Numbered from the stretch's first letter, positions 1-8,506 are shown. The stretch is DNA of 64,000 nt from Natronomonas sp. (GCF_028274965.1 NZ_JAQCNO010000057.1:1-64000), one strand, 5' to 3'. Numbers and translations are program-made. Notes: generated by a model not told the origin, from the letters alone.

Positions 1-459
1 GTCAAGGGCGAGGACATCGCGTCGAAGGTCGACAGGAACCCCGGGACGATCCGCAACCAGATGCAGAGCCTCAAGGCCCTACAGCTCGTCGAGGGGGTAC
101 CGGGCCCGAAAGGCGGGTACAAGCCGACGGCGACGGCCTACGACACGCTCAAGATACAGGAGATGGAGCAGGCGGCGGACGTCCCGTTCCGGCACGAAGG
201 CGAACTCATCACGAGCGCGAACGTCCAGGAGATCGATCTGACGAGCGTCCATCACCCGGAGCTCTGTCGGGCCGAGATCAAACTCCAGGGGACGATGTCG
301 GAGTTCGACGAGGGCGACGCGATAAGCGTCGGACCGACGCCGCTCTCGAAGCTCCTCATCGAGGGGAACCTCGAGGGCAAAGACGACACGAACAACAGCC
401 TCATTCTCACGATCGACAACATGGAGGCGCCGGCCGGCGACGAGGAGCCGCTCCACTGA
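1..459 (+). CDS. HTH-domain transcriptional regulator (5' end outside window)
   Basis: The frame is open from base 1, so the ATG at 61 in the ORF track is not the true start. Upstream codons read VKGEDIASKVDRNPGTIRNQ, a winged-helix recognition region, followed by the wing-like PGPKGGYKPT. The rest (about 110 residues) is a haloarchaeal C-terminal domain that probably senses a ligand or dimerises; it has no recognisable catalytic motif. It lies 91 bp upstream of and in the same direction as the type II NADH dehydrogenase, with a hairpin between them. Regulation of that neighbour is an inference. At least the N-terminal few residues are missing. Confidence 0.75.
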   Translation, partial: VKGEDIASKVDRNPGTIRNQMQSLKALQLVEGVPGPKGGYKPTATAYDTLKIQEMEQAADVPFRHEGELITSANVQEIDLTSVHHPELCRAEIKLQGTMSEFDEGDAISVGPTPLSKLLIEGNLEGKDDTNNSLILTIDNMEAPAGDEEPLH

Positions 460-483
460 TCGGGGCGGGCGGACGCCCCGGGA

Positions 484-505
484 CCGACCGGAGCGTTCCG
501 GTCGG
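484..505 (+). terminator. hairpin after the HTH regulator gene
   Basis: A perfect 9-bp stem (ccgaccgga / tccggtcgg) with a four-base loop begins 24 bp after the regulator stop and is followed by T-containing sequence. It could end transcription before the NADH dehydrogenase promoter. Archaeal termination depends more on T-runs than on stems, so this is tentative. Confidence 0.35.
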
Positions 506-550
506 ATCGGTTTCAACAGGTTTGTATCGGAGGGAACACACTAGAGAGGT

Positions 551-1717
551 ATGACGGACGACGTCGTCGTGCTCGGGTCGGGTTACGCCGGCACTGGTGC
601 GATCAAGCGGCTTGAATCGGAACTCGACGGCGAGGCGGATGTCACCTGGGTATCCGACGTCGATCACCACCTCGTGCTCCACGAGTCCCACCGGTGCATC
701 CGGAACCCGGACATCAAAGAGAAGATCACCTTCGACATCGACGAGATCAAACAGCCCTCGACGCGGTTCGTCCAGAGCCGCGTCGAGGGGATCGACACCG
801 ACGAGCGCGTCGTCACTCTCGCCGACGACTCGACGGTCGAGTACGACTACCTGCTCGTCGGCATCGGCTCGCGGACGGCGTTTTTCGGCATCGACGGGCT
901 CGAAGAGCACTCGCTGACGCTGAAGACGCTCGCCGACGTCCTCGAGATCCACGACGAGGTCACCGAAGCCTCCCGCGAGGCGTCCAGGAGCGATCCCGCA
1001 CAGGTCGTCATCGGCGGCGCCGGGCTCTCGGGGATCCAGTCGGCCGGCGAGATCGCCGAGTTCCGGGACAAACACCGCGCGCCCATCGAGATCCACCTCG
1101 TCGAGGGGCTCGACAACGTCTTTCCGAACAACGGTCCGGTGGTGCAGGCGAAACTCCGGAAGCTGCTCAAGGAGCGGGACGTCGAGATCCACACCGGCGA
1201 GTTCATCGGCGAGGTCGACGACGAGACGGTCTACATCGGCGAGGAGAAGGAACTCGACTACGACGTGTTGCTCTGGACCGGCGGGATCACCGGGCAGGAC
1301 GCGGCGGAGACCGCCGAACTCGACAAGGACGAACGGAACAACCGGATCGAGACCACCTCGAACTTCCAGACGTCCAACGAGCGCGTCTTCGCCATCGGCG
1401 ACGCCGCGCTCATCGATCAGCCGGATCAGGACGACCCCGCGCCGCCGACGGCGCAGGCCGCCTGGCAGGCCGCCGAGGTCGCCGGCGAAAACCTCGCCCG
1501 GAGCGTCCGCGGCCAGCCGCTCAAGGAGTGGACGTACGACGACAAGGGGACGCTCATCTCGGTCGGCAGCAAGGCGGTCGCTCACAACGTCAAGGGGCTG
1601 CCGATAGACACCTTCGGCGGCCCGGCGGCGAAGGCGCTCAAAAAGACCGTCGCGGCGCGGTGGATCAACACGGTCACCGGCTTCGGCGACGCCGCAAAGG
1701 CGTTCCCGAACATGTAA
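551..1717 (+). CDS. ndh: NAD(P)/FAD-dependent oxidoreductase, type II NADH dehydrogenase family
   Basis: 388 residues. The N-terminal FAD-binding Rossmann motif is VVLGSGYAGTGA (residues about 5-16), a second dinucleotide motif VVIGGAGLSGIQSAGE lies near residue 155, and the late FAD motif FAIGDAALID near 280 completes the pyridine nucleotide-disulphide oxidoreductase layout of single-subunit NADH:quinone oxidoreductases. Such enzymes work at the inner face of the membrane and pass electrons from NADH to menaquinone without pumping ions. The C-terminal amphipathic part (AKALKKTVAARWINTVTGFG) would suit membrane association. The start follows a TATA-like gtttgtat about 30 bp upstream. A sulphide:quinone reductase-like role is less likely because the paired redox cysteines are absent. 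Confidence 0.88.
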   Translation: MTDDVVVLGSGYAGTGAIKRLESELDGEADVTWVSDVDHHLVLHESHRCIRNPDIKEKITFDIDEIKQPSTRFVQSRVEGIDTDERVVTLADDSTVEYDYLLVGIGSRTAFFGIDGLEEHSLTLKTLADVLEIHDEVTEASREASRSDPAQVVIGGAGLSGIQSAGEIAEFRDKHRAPIEIHLVEGLDNVFPNNGPVVQAKLRKLLKERDVEIHTGEFIGEVDDETVYIGEEKELDYDVLLWTGGITGQDAAETAELDKDERNNRIETTSNFQTSNERVFAIGDAALIDQPDQDDPAPPTAQAAWQAAEVAGENLARSVRGQPLKEWTYDDKGTLISVGSKAVAHNVKGLPIDTFGGPAAKALKKTVAARWINTVTGFGDAAKAFPNM

Positions 1718-1807
1718 GATCGGGGACGACCCCGAGATCGGCTCTACTGTTCAAAGGCGGTCGGTTTCGTTCTCGGACGTGGCCCGTGTCGGCGCGGGTC
1801 GGTCGGC

Positions 1808-2629
1808 TCAGGGGAGCGAGAGCCCCGCGTGCCACCGGTCGACGCCGGCTTCCTGTTTCACCCGATCCATCCGCGAGAGCAGCGCCGCCGCCAGCGACGC
1901 CGTTTCGGCCGCCTTCCGTTGGCCCGCCGTCCGGAACTCCCCGGTGACCCGGTTTGCGTACACCGTACAGACCGCGCCGGCGCGGAGGCCGTACAGGCCC
2001 GCGAGCGTCAGGATCGCGCTCGCCTCCATCTCGAAGTTGAGGACGCCGGCGTTTCGCAGCGCCTCGATCCGCGCGTCGGCCTCGGGCGTCCGGAAGCCCC
2101 CGAAGCCCGGTCTGGACTGGCCGGCGTAAAACGAGTCCGTCGAGCAGGTGACCCCGAGGTGGTACTCGTGGCCGAGGCGTTCGGCGGCGGTGACGAGCGC
2201 GGTGACGACCTCGTCGTGGGCCGCCGCCGGATACCCCCGGCGGACGTACTCGTCGCTCGTTCCCTCCTGTCGGACCGCACCGGTGGTGATGACGAGGTCG
2301 CCGACGTCGACGTCTGCCTGAATGGCGCCGCAGGAGCCGACGCGGAGGAAGCTCTCGGCGCCGATCCGGGCCAGTTCCTCGACGGCGATCGCCGCCGACG
2401 GGGAGCCGATCCCCGTCGACGTGACGGCGAGCGCTTCGCCGTCGTACTCGCCGACGAGCGTCCGGTACTCTCGGTGGTCGGCCACCTGCTCGGAGCGGTC
2501 CCACAGGTCGGCGATGACCTCGACCCGGTCCGGGTCGCCGGGTAACAACACCGGGCCCTCGATGTCCCCGTCGCTGAGTTCGAGGTGGTACTGCTCGTCC
2601 CCGTCGGTGGCGCTGTCGTCCGCGCTCAT
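1808..2629 (-). CDS. udp: nucleoside phosphorylase, uridine phosphorylase type
   Basis: 273 residues, PNP/UDP phosphorylase family. The phosphate-binding PLLPGDPDRVEVIA-like start (VLLPGDPDRV), the GIGSPSAAIAVEEL segment, the FLRVGSCGA strand and the NFEMEASA motif that holds the ribose are all visible. It splits uridine (or a purine nucleoside) with phosphate into base and ribose 1-phosphate in the cytoplasm. The ATG overlaps the stop of cytidine deaminase by ATGA, so the two are translationally coupled: deamination of cytidine feeds uridine directly to this enzyme. Specificity for uridine over guanosine is inferred from that coupling. Confidence 0.9.
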   Translation of the reverse strand: MSADDSATDGDEQYHLELSDGDIEGPVLLPGDPDRVEVIADLWDRSEQVADHREYRTLVGEYDGEALAVTSTGIGSPSAAIAVEELARIGAESFLRVGSCGAIQADVDVGDLVITTGAVRQEGTSDEYVRRGYPAAAHDEVVTALVTAAERLGHEYHLGVTCSTDSFYAGQSRPGFGGFRTPEADARIEALRNAGVLNFEMEASAILTLAGLYGLRAGAVCTVYANRVTGEFRTAGQRKAAETASLAAALLSRMDRVKQEAGVDRWHAGLSLP

Positions 2630-3018
2630 TCGAGGTGCTCCGACGTGATCGTGTTCGGTAGCAACTCCCCGAGCGTGTACGCCGTTGTGCCGTCCTCGCC
2701 GTCACAGAGGACCCGAAACGCCCCGTCGCAGAACTCCGAAAGCGACTGGCGGCACGCCCCGCACGGCGTGACCCCGTCGCGGCGCTCGGAGCTGACCGCG
2801 ATCCGCTCGAAGGAGCGATGGCCCGCCTCGACGGCTTTCGAGAGCGCCAGCTCCTCGGCGTGGACGCTGTTCGAGTAGTTCGCGTTCTCGACGTTACAGC
2901 CCGAAAACACCGTTCCGTCGTCCGTTTCGAGCGCCGCGCCGACGCGGTACTCCGAGTACGGCGCGTACGAGCGTTCGACCGCGTCCCGCGCCGCGGCGAG
3001 GAGGTCTTTGTCGGTCAC
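2626..3018 (-). CDS. cdd: cytidine deaminase
   Basis: 130 residues, the normal length for a homotetrameric cytidine deaminase. The zinc and proton-shuttle motif HAEELAL and the PCGAC zinc cysteine pair are intact; the NVENANYSN substrate-binding segment is present. It converts cytidine or deoxycytidine to uridine. A TATA-like agctatttg lies about 27 bp before the ATG, inside the 3' end of the mutase gene, which suggests a leaderless transcript that continues into udp. Confidence 0.95.
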   Translation of the reverse strand: MTDKDLLAAARDAVERSYAPYSEYRVGAALETDDGTVFSGCNVENANYSNSVHAEELALSKAVEAGHRSFERIAVSSERRDGVTPCGACRQSLSEFCDGAFRVLCDGEDGTTAYTLGELLPNTITSEHLE

Positions 3019-3048
3019 ACCGGCAGAACGGCGTCGGCGGGCAAATAG

Positions 3049-4422
3049 CTATGCCCGGCCCCGGCCCTCTGAGACGTCGCTCAGCGCGTCCTCGACGGTT
3101 TCGGTCGCCGCTCGTGTGAGGTCGTCCACCCGGTTGCTTTCGGCGTAGATGCGGACGTACGGCTCCGTCCCGCTTGGCCGGACGAGCACCCACGACCCGT
3201 CCGGGAACGTCAACCGGACGCCGTGTTCGGTTTCGGCGTCGGCCTCCGGGAACGCATCGGGGAGCAACGACTCGAGACGCGACATGACGGCCGGTTTGTG
3301 CTCGTCCGGGCACTCGACGTTCGTCTTCCGGTAGGGCCGTTCGGTGATCGGTTCCAACAGCGCCGGGAGACCGCGGTCCGCGATCATGGCGGTCAGAAGC
3401 GCCGCGCTCACCGTCGCGTCGATCCACGGTCCGAACCGGGTGTGGGTGTGCTTCCAGGGCTCCGCGGCGAACGCGACCGCGGTGTCGTCGGTGCCCTCTG
3501 CGTTCGCGGCGGCGATGCCCTCATGAAGCCCGCCGAGGCGGACGCGCTCGACGCGACCGCCGGCGGCCTCGACCCGTTCGTCGATGCGGCCGGAGGCGTT
3601 CGGCGTCGTTACGACGACCGGATCGGACGCGTCGCTCGTCTCGGTGTACCGCTCGGCGATGACCGCGAGGACGGTGTCCTCGTGGACGACCTCCCCGTCG
3701 GCATCGACGACGACGATCCGGTCGCCGTCGCCGTCGTGGCCGATCCCGAGGTCGAACGGTCCGTCGTCGACGAAGGCGCGAAGGTCGGCGAGGCTCTCGG
3801 CGGTCGGTTTCGATTCGCGTCCGGGAAAGTGGCCGTCGACGTTGGCGTTGAGCGTCGCGACGCGGGCGTCGAGGCCGCGGAGGACCTGCGGCGTCGTGAG
3901 ACCCGAGGTCCCGTTGCCGCAATCGACGGCGACGCGGACCCCCTCGCAGGTCCCCGCCTCGTCGGCGACGTATGCGCTGACCGCGTCCCGGTAGGCCTCG
4001 ATCGTCGCGAGTTCGGCGCGATCGCCCCACTCGTTCCACGGGACCGGCGGCGAGTCCGACCGGACGCGGGATTCGAGGTCCCGTTCGGCGCGCCGATCGT
4101 ACTCCGTTCCGTCGACGAAGAACTTGAGCCCGTTGTCGGCCGGCGGGTTGTGACTCGCCGTCACCATGATCCCGCGCCGGCCGCGGCTCGCGTACGCGAG
4201 CGCCGGCGTCGAGACCCGACCGACCCGGATCGCGTCCGCGCCGCCGCTTTGCAGTCCGGATTCGATCGCCGCCGCGAGCGCTGCCCCCGTCTCGCGGCCG
4301 TCCCGACCGATCACGAACTCGGCGCCGTCGACCGCGGCGGCCCGCCCCAACCGCAGCGCGAGTGAGGGGGTCACGTCCGTCCGTGCGGGTCCTCGGACCC
4401 CGGCCGTCCCGAACAGTTCCAT
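3049..4422 (-). CDS. phosphohexomutase family protein (GlmM/ManB/phosphopentomutase-like)
   Basis: 457 residues, alpha-D-phosphohexomutase superfamily. The phosphoserine loop is GIMVTASHNPPADNG, the Mg site is IGHDGDGDR, and the phosphate-binding loop near the C terminus is RPSGTEPYVR. The sugar-recognition loop, normally GEXSGH, reads AAEPWKHTH, so substrate cannot be read off as glucosamine or mannose. It precedes cdd and udp on the same strand with a 30-bp gap; members of this superfamily serve as archaeal phosphopentomutases, and ribose 1-phosphate handling would suit the context. The glmM or pmm name is therefore left off. A TATA-like tttaat lies about 28 bp before the ATG. Confidence 0.85.
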   Translation of the reverse strand: MELFGTAGVRGPARTDVTPSLALRLGRAAAVDGAEFVIGRDGRETGAALAAAIESGLQSGGADAIRVGRVSTPALAYASRGRRGIMVTASHNPPADNGLKFFVDGTEYDRRAERDLESRVRSDSPPVPWNEWGDRAELATIEAYRDAVSAYVADEAGTCEGVRVAVDCGNGTSGLTTPQVLRGLDARVATLNANVDGHFPGRESKPTAESLADLRAFVDDGPFDLGIGHDGDGDRIVVVDADGEVVHEDTVLAVIAERYTETSDASDPVVVTTPNASGRIDERVEAAGGRVERVRLGGLHEGIAAANAEGTDDTAVAFAAEPWKHTHTRFGPWIDATVSAALLTAMIADRGLPALLEPITERPYRKTNVECPDEHKPAVMSRLESLLPDAFPEADAETEHGVRLTFPDGSWVLVRPSGTEPYVRIYAESNRVDDLTRAATETVEDALSDVSEGRGRA

Positions 4423-4653
4423 GCGCGGGACTCGGGCACCGAGGGTATTAAACGGGTAGTGTGCGAGCAGACAGCGCCGGCGCCGACAGGAGAGGGCAAG
4501 CGGCGGGAGCCGGCCTCCGGACCCCGGCTAAACGCCCCCGAGCCGGTCGGGTCTCGACAGCCCGTGCGCTGTGCGTCCGCCACGGCGGGCTGTCGGCGGT
4601 CTCTATGTCACGGGCCGTCTGGTCGCGCGATGACACATAAGCCGACGGGCGGC

Positions 4654-5280
4654 TCAGGCGATGTCGCGGCTGGTGTCGATGTCGATCGACCCGGAGAGAT
4701 CGAGTTTGATCACGTCCGAAAGCGCCCGGCCGCCGCGGAACTTGGGCACCGCGAGCCGGTTTTCGATCCGGTCGCCCTCGATCGTCGTTTCGAGTTCGAA
4801 GACGACGTCGGCCATGTGCTGTGTCGTGTCCCGGAGCTGGGGGACGTCGCGGCCGTCGAGACAGTGGAGGACGGCGAGGCCGCCGGTGTTGTAGATGTGG
4901 TTCTGGAGCTCGTTGAGGAAGTTCCGGTAGCGGGGGGCGTCGCTCCGTTCGAGGATGTCGATGGGGTCGACGATGAGGTTCGACGACTCCGGAAGCGCCG
5001 CGACGAGTTTCGAGGCGTTATCGAGCGGCGCGTCGCCGGTCACGTCGCGGACCGTCGGATCGCCGGTCCGCGTCGGCGACTCGTCGATGCTCTTCGAGAC
5101 CGCGTCGCTGGTCCGGTCCACGGAGAGATACAGCGTCCCGCGGGTCGCGGTCAGCTCATAGAGAAACAGCTCGGCCTGGCTGGCCGGCGCGGCGGCGAGC
5201 GAGACGATGCTGCCGGCCGGGATGCCGCCGTCGAGTTCGCGATCGAGGGCGGCGATGCCGGTGTCGAGGCGCTCGCTCAT
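4654..5280 (-). CDS. RecA/RadA/KaiC-like protein with degenerate Walker A
   Basis: 208 residues. The opening RLDTGIAALDRELDGGIPAGSIVSL matches the start of KaiC/Rad55-type ATPase domains, but the P-loop reads AAAPASQAELF, without the GK[T/S] needed for nucleotide phosphate binding. A Walker B-like strand is SNLIVDPIDIL. The protein is likely a non-hydrolysing relative used in haloarchaeal signalling or DNA-repair regulation (the HTR-like class). It is divergent from pyrB over a 145-bp promoter region, with tttaatc about 28 bp before its ATG. Confidence 0.7.
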   Translation of the reverse strand: MSERLDTGIAALDRELDGGIPAGSIVSLAAAPASQAELFLYELTATRGTLYLSVDRTSDAVSKSIDESPTRTGDPTVRDVTGDAPLDNASKLVAALPESSNLIVDPIDILERSDAPRYRNFLNELQNHIYNTGGLAVLHCLDGRDVPQLRDTTQHMADVVFELETTIEGDRIENRLAVPKFRGGRALSDVIKLDLSGSIDIDTSRDIA

Positions 5281-5425
5281 CGTACCATCTAGTCGAGTCC
5301 GACCTGATTAAACCTTCTGACGGATCGAGTCCTTACTGCCGGCGTCGGCGCGGTCGACGGGGACGCGTCTCACACCGCCGCCGCGGTCGGGGGATTCAAG
5401 ACCGTCCGCGCCGCCGGGGTGAACA

Positions 5426-6328
5426 ATGCGCCACGACCACCTCATCAGCGCGAAACAGCTCTCACGTGGCGACATCGAGGGGGTGTTGGACCGCGCCGCC
5501 GAGATCGCCGCCGATCCGGGGGCGTTCGCCGAGGCACACCCCGACACGCTGTTGGGGCTGCTCTTTTTCGAGCCGAGCACCCGGACCAAGATGTCGTTCG
5601 GCGCCGCGATGAAGCGCCTCGGCGGGGGCACGATCGACATGGGCAGCGTCGACTCCTCGTCGGTACAGAAAGGCGAGAGCCTCGCGGACACCGTCCGGGT
5701 CATCGAGGGGTACGCCGACGCGCTCGTGCTCAGACACCCCTCGGAGGGGTCGGCGAAACTCGCCAGCGAGTTCGTCGACGTGCCGGTCATCAACGCGGGC
5801 GACGGGGCCGGACAGCACCCGACACAGACCCTCTTGGACCTGCATACGATCAGGGAAAACGCCGGCCTGGACGACCTCACGATCGGTATCGTCGGCGATC
5901 TGAAGTACGGACGGACGGTGCATTCGCTGGCGCACGCGCTGACGAACTTCGGGGCGACACAGCACTTCATCAGCCCCGAGAGCCTCCGTCTGCCGCGGGG
6001 GGTCCGGTACGACCTCCGCGAGGCCGGCGCAGAGGTGCGCGAACACGCCGACATCGAGGCCGTCGTAGATCGCCTCGATGTGCTGTACGTGACCCGGATC
6101 CAGCGGGAGCGCTTCCCGGACGAAAACGAGTACCGACAGGTCGCCGGCGAGTACCGGGTCGACGTCGACCTTCTGGAGTCGGCGGCCCCCGGGCTGACGG
6201 TCATGCACCCCCTCCCGCGGGTCGACGAGATCGCCCCTGAGGTCGACGAGACGGACCACGCGACGTACTTCGAACAGGCGCACAACGGCGTCCCGGTTCG
6301 GATGGCGCTTTTGGATCAGATACTATGA
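5426..6328 (+). CDS. pyrB: aspartate carbamoyltransferase catalytic subunit
   Basis: 300 residues. The carbamoyl-phosphate motif [12 protein letters not shown], the HPTQTLLDL segment and the C-terminal [10 protein letters not shown] loop are complete. It condenses carbamoyl phosphate with aspartate in de novo pyrimidine synthesis and works as a catalytic trimer. The stop overlaps the ATG of pyrI (ATGA), which is expected for a subunit pair made in fixed ratio. Confidence 0.97.
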   Translation: MRHDHLISAKQLSRGDIEGVLDRAAEIAADPGAFAEAHPDTLLGLLFFEPSTRTKMSFGAAMKRLGGGTIDMGSVDSSSVQKGESLADTVRVIEGYADALVLRHPSEGSAKLASEFVDVPVINAGDGAGQHPTQTLLDLHTIRENAGLDDLTIGIVGDLKYGRTVHSLAHALTNFGATQHFISPESLRLPRGVRYDLREAGAEVREHADIEAVVDRLDVLYVTRIQRERFPDENEYRQVAGEYRVDVDLLESAAPGLTVMHPLPRVDEIAPEVDETDHATYFEQAHNGVPVRMALLDQIL

Positions 6329-6786
6329 CCGACACCGAACTCCGCGTTTCGAAGATCGAGAGCGGAACCGTCATCGATCACATCGCCGGCGGGCAGGCGC
6401 TCAACGTGCTCGCGATACTCGGGATCGACGGGACCTCGGGCGAGGAGGTGAGCGTCGGCATGAACGTCCCCTCCGACCGCCTCGGGCGGAAGGACATCGT
6501 GAAAGTCGAGGGCCGCGAGTTGAGCCAAGACGAGGTCGACGTGCTGTCGCTCATCGCCCCCGCGGCGACCATCAACATCGTCCGGGAGTTCGAGGTCGCG
6601 GACAAGCGGCGCGTGACGCGGCCGGACACCGTCGGCGGCGTGCTCTCGTGTCCGAACGCGAACTGCATCACCACCGAAAGCGAGCCCGTCGACTCGCGGT
6701 TCGACGTCCTCGAGGAGGGCGTCCGCTGTGCGTACTGCGGGACGATCGTCCGAGAGTCGATCGCGTCGTACATCGGTACGGCCTGA
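6325..6786 (+). CDS. pyrI: aspartate carbamoyltransferase regulatory subunit
   Basis: 153 residues, full length. The N-terminal allosteric domain ([19 protein letters not shown]) binds nucleotides; the C-terminal zinc domain has CPNANC and CAYC, which hold the Zn that joins regulatory dimers to catalytic trimers. Its presence implies feedback-regulated c6r6 holoenzyme as in enterobacteria and many archaea. Confidence 0.97.
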   Translation: MTDTELRVSKIESGTVIDHIAGGQALNVLAILGIDGTSGEEVSVGMNVPSDRLGRKDIVKVEGRELSQDEVDVLSLIAPAATINIVREFEVADKRRVTRPDTVGGVLSCPNANCITTESEPVDSRFDVLEEGVRCAYCGTIVRESIASYIGTA

Positions 6787-6807
6787 AACCGACCTCGCCC
6801 TGGCGAA

Positions 6808-6816
6808 GAGTTATCT
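6808..6816 (+). promoter_or_regulatory. TATA-like box for the 22-residue membrane peptide
   Basis: gagttatct is centred about 29 bp before the ATG at 6842, the usual distance for a leaderless haloarchaeal transcript. It lies in the gap after pyrI and supports the small ORF as an independent gene. Confidence 0.45.
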
Positions 6817-6841
6817 CCTCGGGCGCTGTGTGTCGTAGTGT

Positions 6842-6910
6842 ATGTCGAAGAAAACACTCGCGGTGGTCCTGGTTGCGGCGGTCGCCCTGCTGTACGTAAA
6901 GAAGCGGTAA
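6842..6910 (+). CDS. 22-residue single-pass membrane peptide
   Basis: Not in the ORF track because of length. The ORF encodes a peptide that starts MSKKTLAVVLVAAVALLYV and ends KKR: a short basic head, one hydrophobic helix of about 16 residues and a basic tail. It has its own TATA-like element, a 55-bp gap from pyrI and a 61-bp gap before the next gene, so it fills an otherwise empty space. No function can be assigned; a small membrane-anchored modulator or a structural micropeptide are both open. Confidence 0.55.
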   Translation: MSKKTLAVVLVAAVALLYVKKR

Positions 6911-6971
6911 CTCGCCGGGTCGCGGTCCCGGCTTCCGAACGATTTACCCACGCCGGACGCCCACTAGCGGT

Positions 6972-7838
6972 ATGTACGGCGTCGTCACGCGAAACGAGGA
7001 CGAGACCGAGTGGGAGGAGTTCGATCGGGCGTTCTACGAGGTCAAGGACGTCTCGGGGCGGTCCTCGGAGCCGCTTTCGGAGGCGGTGAGCATGATCTCC
7101 TGTTTCGGCGACAACGCCGCCGGCGAGGAGAACCCCGATCTCGTCCCCGTGACGCCGGACGGTCAGCCCGCAACGAGAGAGCGGACGTACTTCGATTGGG
7201 CCTACGTCTGTCCCACGCACGAGGGGTACCGGGAGGGCCTCCTCGAGATGATCGCCGACAGCGCCGCGGTCAGTTCGGACGTGCGGCTCGACGACATCGG
7301 CTTTCCGCGGCCGGAGTACTGCTACTGCGAGCGCTGCAACGAGCGCTTCGAGTCGTGGGTCCGGGACCGACACGAGAGCGGCGACGGGCCGCCGCCGGCC
7401 GAGACGACCGTCGAGGACCGCTACGCCTGGCGGGCCGAGGTCATCGGCGAGTTCGTCGAGGCCGCCGCCGACCGGATCCCTGGGCGGACGTACATGACGC
7501 TGTACCCCGATCCCTACGAGGGGCACCTCTACGAGCGGGCGGGCATCGAGTTGTCGTCGATCGAACCGCACGTCGACGAGTTCGTCGTCCCGCTGTACGA
7601 CACGCACTACGGGACGACCTACTGGCTGGAGGCGATCGCCAGCGGGTTCGAGGACAGGCTACAGACGCCCCTCAGCGTCGAGTTGTACGCCGTCGACGTC
7701 GGCATCGACGAGCTGATACACGCCGTAGAGGTCGCGGCGGAGTACGGCGAGTCCGTCCTGTTCGGGTACGACGCCGCGAACGCGCGCGCGACGCTGCGGC
7801 GGATGGACGCCGACGCGAGGGAGGGCGTGGAGTGGTAG
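6972..7838 (+). CDS. conserved protein, possibly glycoside-hydrolase-like TIM barrel
   Basis: 288 residues, no signal peptide. The segment PEYCYCERCNERFESWV (about residues 115-131) resembles the CxCxxC clusters found after a catalytic-barrel strand in several uncharacterised glycosidase-like families. Tyr-, Trp- and Asp-rich segments such as RTYFDWAYVCPTHEGYREGLL and RTYMTLYPDPYEGHLYERAG also fit a barrel. The family is recognised only by analogy, and the catalytic acids cannot be named. A TATA-like gatttacc sits about 28 bp upstream of the ATG. The gene converges on the Nudix hydrolase. Confidence 0.7.
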   Translation: MYGVVTRNEDETEWEEFDRAFYEVKDVSGRSSEPLSEAVSMISCFGDNAAGEENPDLVPVTPDGQPATRERTYFDWAYVCPTHEGYREGLLEMIADSAAVSSDVRLDDIGFPRPEYCYCERCNERFESWVRDRHESGDGPPPAETTVEDRYAWRAEVIGEFVEAAADRIPGRTYMTLYPDPYEGHLYERAGIELSSIEPHVDEFVVPLYDTHYGTTYWLEAIASGFEDRLQTPLSVELYAVDVGIDELIHAVEVAAEYGESVLFGYDAANARATLRRMDADAREGVEW

Positions 7839-7853
7839 TCGCCGGTGGGCGGG

Positions 7854-8426
7854 TCAGGCGACCGACATCGAGCGCGCGGCGGCGATGAGGTCGTCCCTGT
7901 CGCGGGTGTCCTCCGGAAGACGGGTCGGCTCGAACCACCGCGCCGCGCTGATCTCCCCGTCGGGGTCCGATACCGTCGGTTCGACCGTCTCGGCGGTCGC
8001 CCGGAAGACCGGCAGGAGCCCCCACGTATCGCAGCCGCGGCAGCTGATCTCGACGCGGTTCGCCATCGCGAGCCCCCGGTAGGTGGCGTCGATGCCGGCT
8101 TCCTCGTCGAGTTCGCGCTCGGCGGCCCCCCGGAGCGACTCCGATCCGTCGACGCCGCCGCCGGGGAGCACCCAGAGGTCGACGCCCTCGTGTCTGACCA
8201 CCAACAGCTCGCCGGTCTCGCGGCGGACGAGCGTGTGAGCCCCATAGGGGGTTCCGGTGCGGCGGATCCGATCGGCGAGCGTCCGGAACCGGGCCCGCGA
8301 GACGCGTTTTCGGTGGGTCCGTCTGAGACAGCCGTCGCCGTGGGCCTCGGTCACCTGGTGGTAGGCCCGCTCGGCGCGGCGCCTTGCCTCGTCGGCCAGA
8401 TACCACAGGCCGTCGACGCTCGTCAT
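7854..8426 (-). CDS. Nudix hydrolase
   Basis: 190 residues from the ATG at 8426 (MTSVDGLWYLADEARRR); the longer 299-codon ORF upstream is shadow. A complete Nudix box is seen, G-x5-E-x7-REL-x-EE-x-G: GVDGSE...RELDEEAGI near residues 95-117. It would hydrolyse a nucleoside diphosphate-X compound using divalent metal. A CRGCDTWGLLP segment may bind metal. The N-terminal 70 residues are a helical extension rich in Arg. The ATG overlaps the stop of a possible 27-codon leader ORF, so coupling of translation is possible. The substrate is unknown. Confidence 0.85.
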   Translation of the reverse strand: MTSVDGLWYLADEARRRAERAYHQVTEAHGDGCLRRTHRKRVSRARFRTLADRIRRTGTPYGAHTLVRRETGELLVVRHEGVDLWVLPGGGVDGSESLRGAAERELDEEAGIDATYRGLAMANRVEISCRGCDTWGLLPVFRATAETVEPTVSDPDGEISAARWFEPTRLPEDTRDRDDLIAAARSMSVA

Positions 8427-8506
8427 CGGCGGGGCCTCCGGTCCGTGCGCGTCGCGTCCGTGGGGTCGTCCGAGGGCTCGAGCCGACAGAGCGGAGGGTG
8501 TGACAT
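8423..8506 (-). CDS. possible 27-codon leader ORF before the Nudix gene
   Basis: MSHPPLCRLEPSDDPTDATRTDRRPRR starts at an ATG about 27 bp after a TATA-like ccttttgaaac (minus strand) and ends with TGA that overlaps the Nudix ATG in ATGA form. That is the layout of a leaderless first gene coupled to the next one. The peptide itself has no recognisable domain. It may be only a translated leader, or chance. Confidence 0.3.
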   Translation of the reverse strand: MSHPPLCRLEPSDDPTDATRTDRRPRR

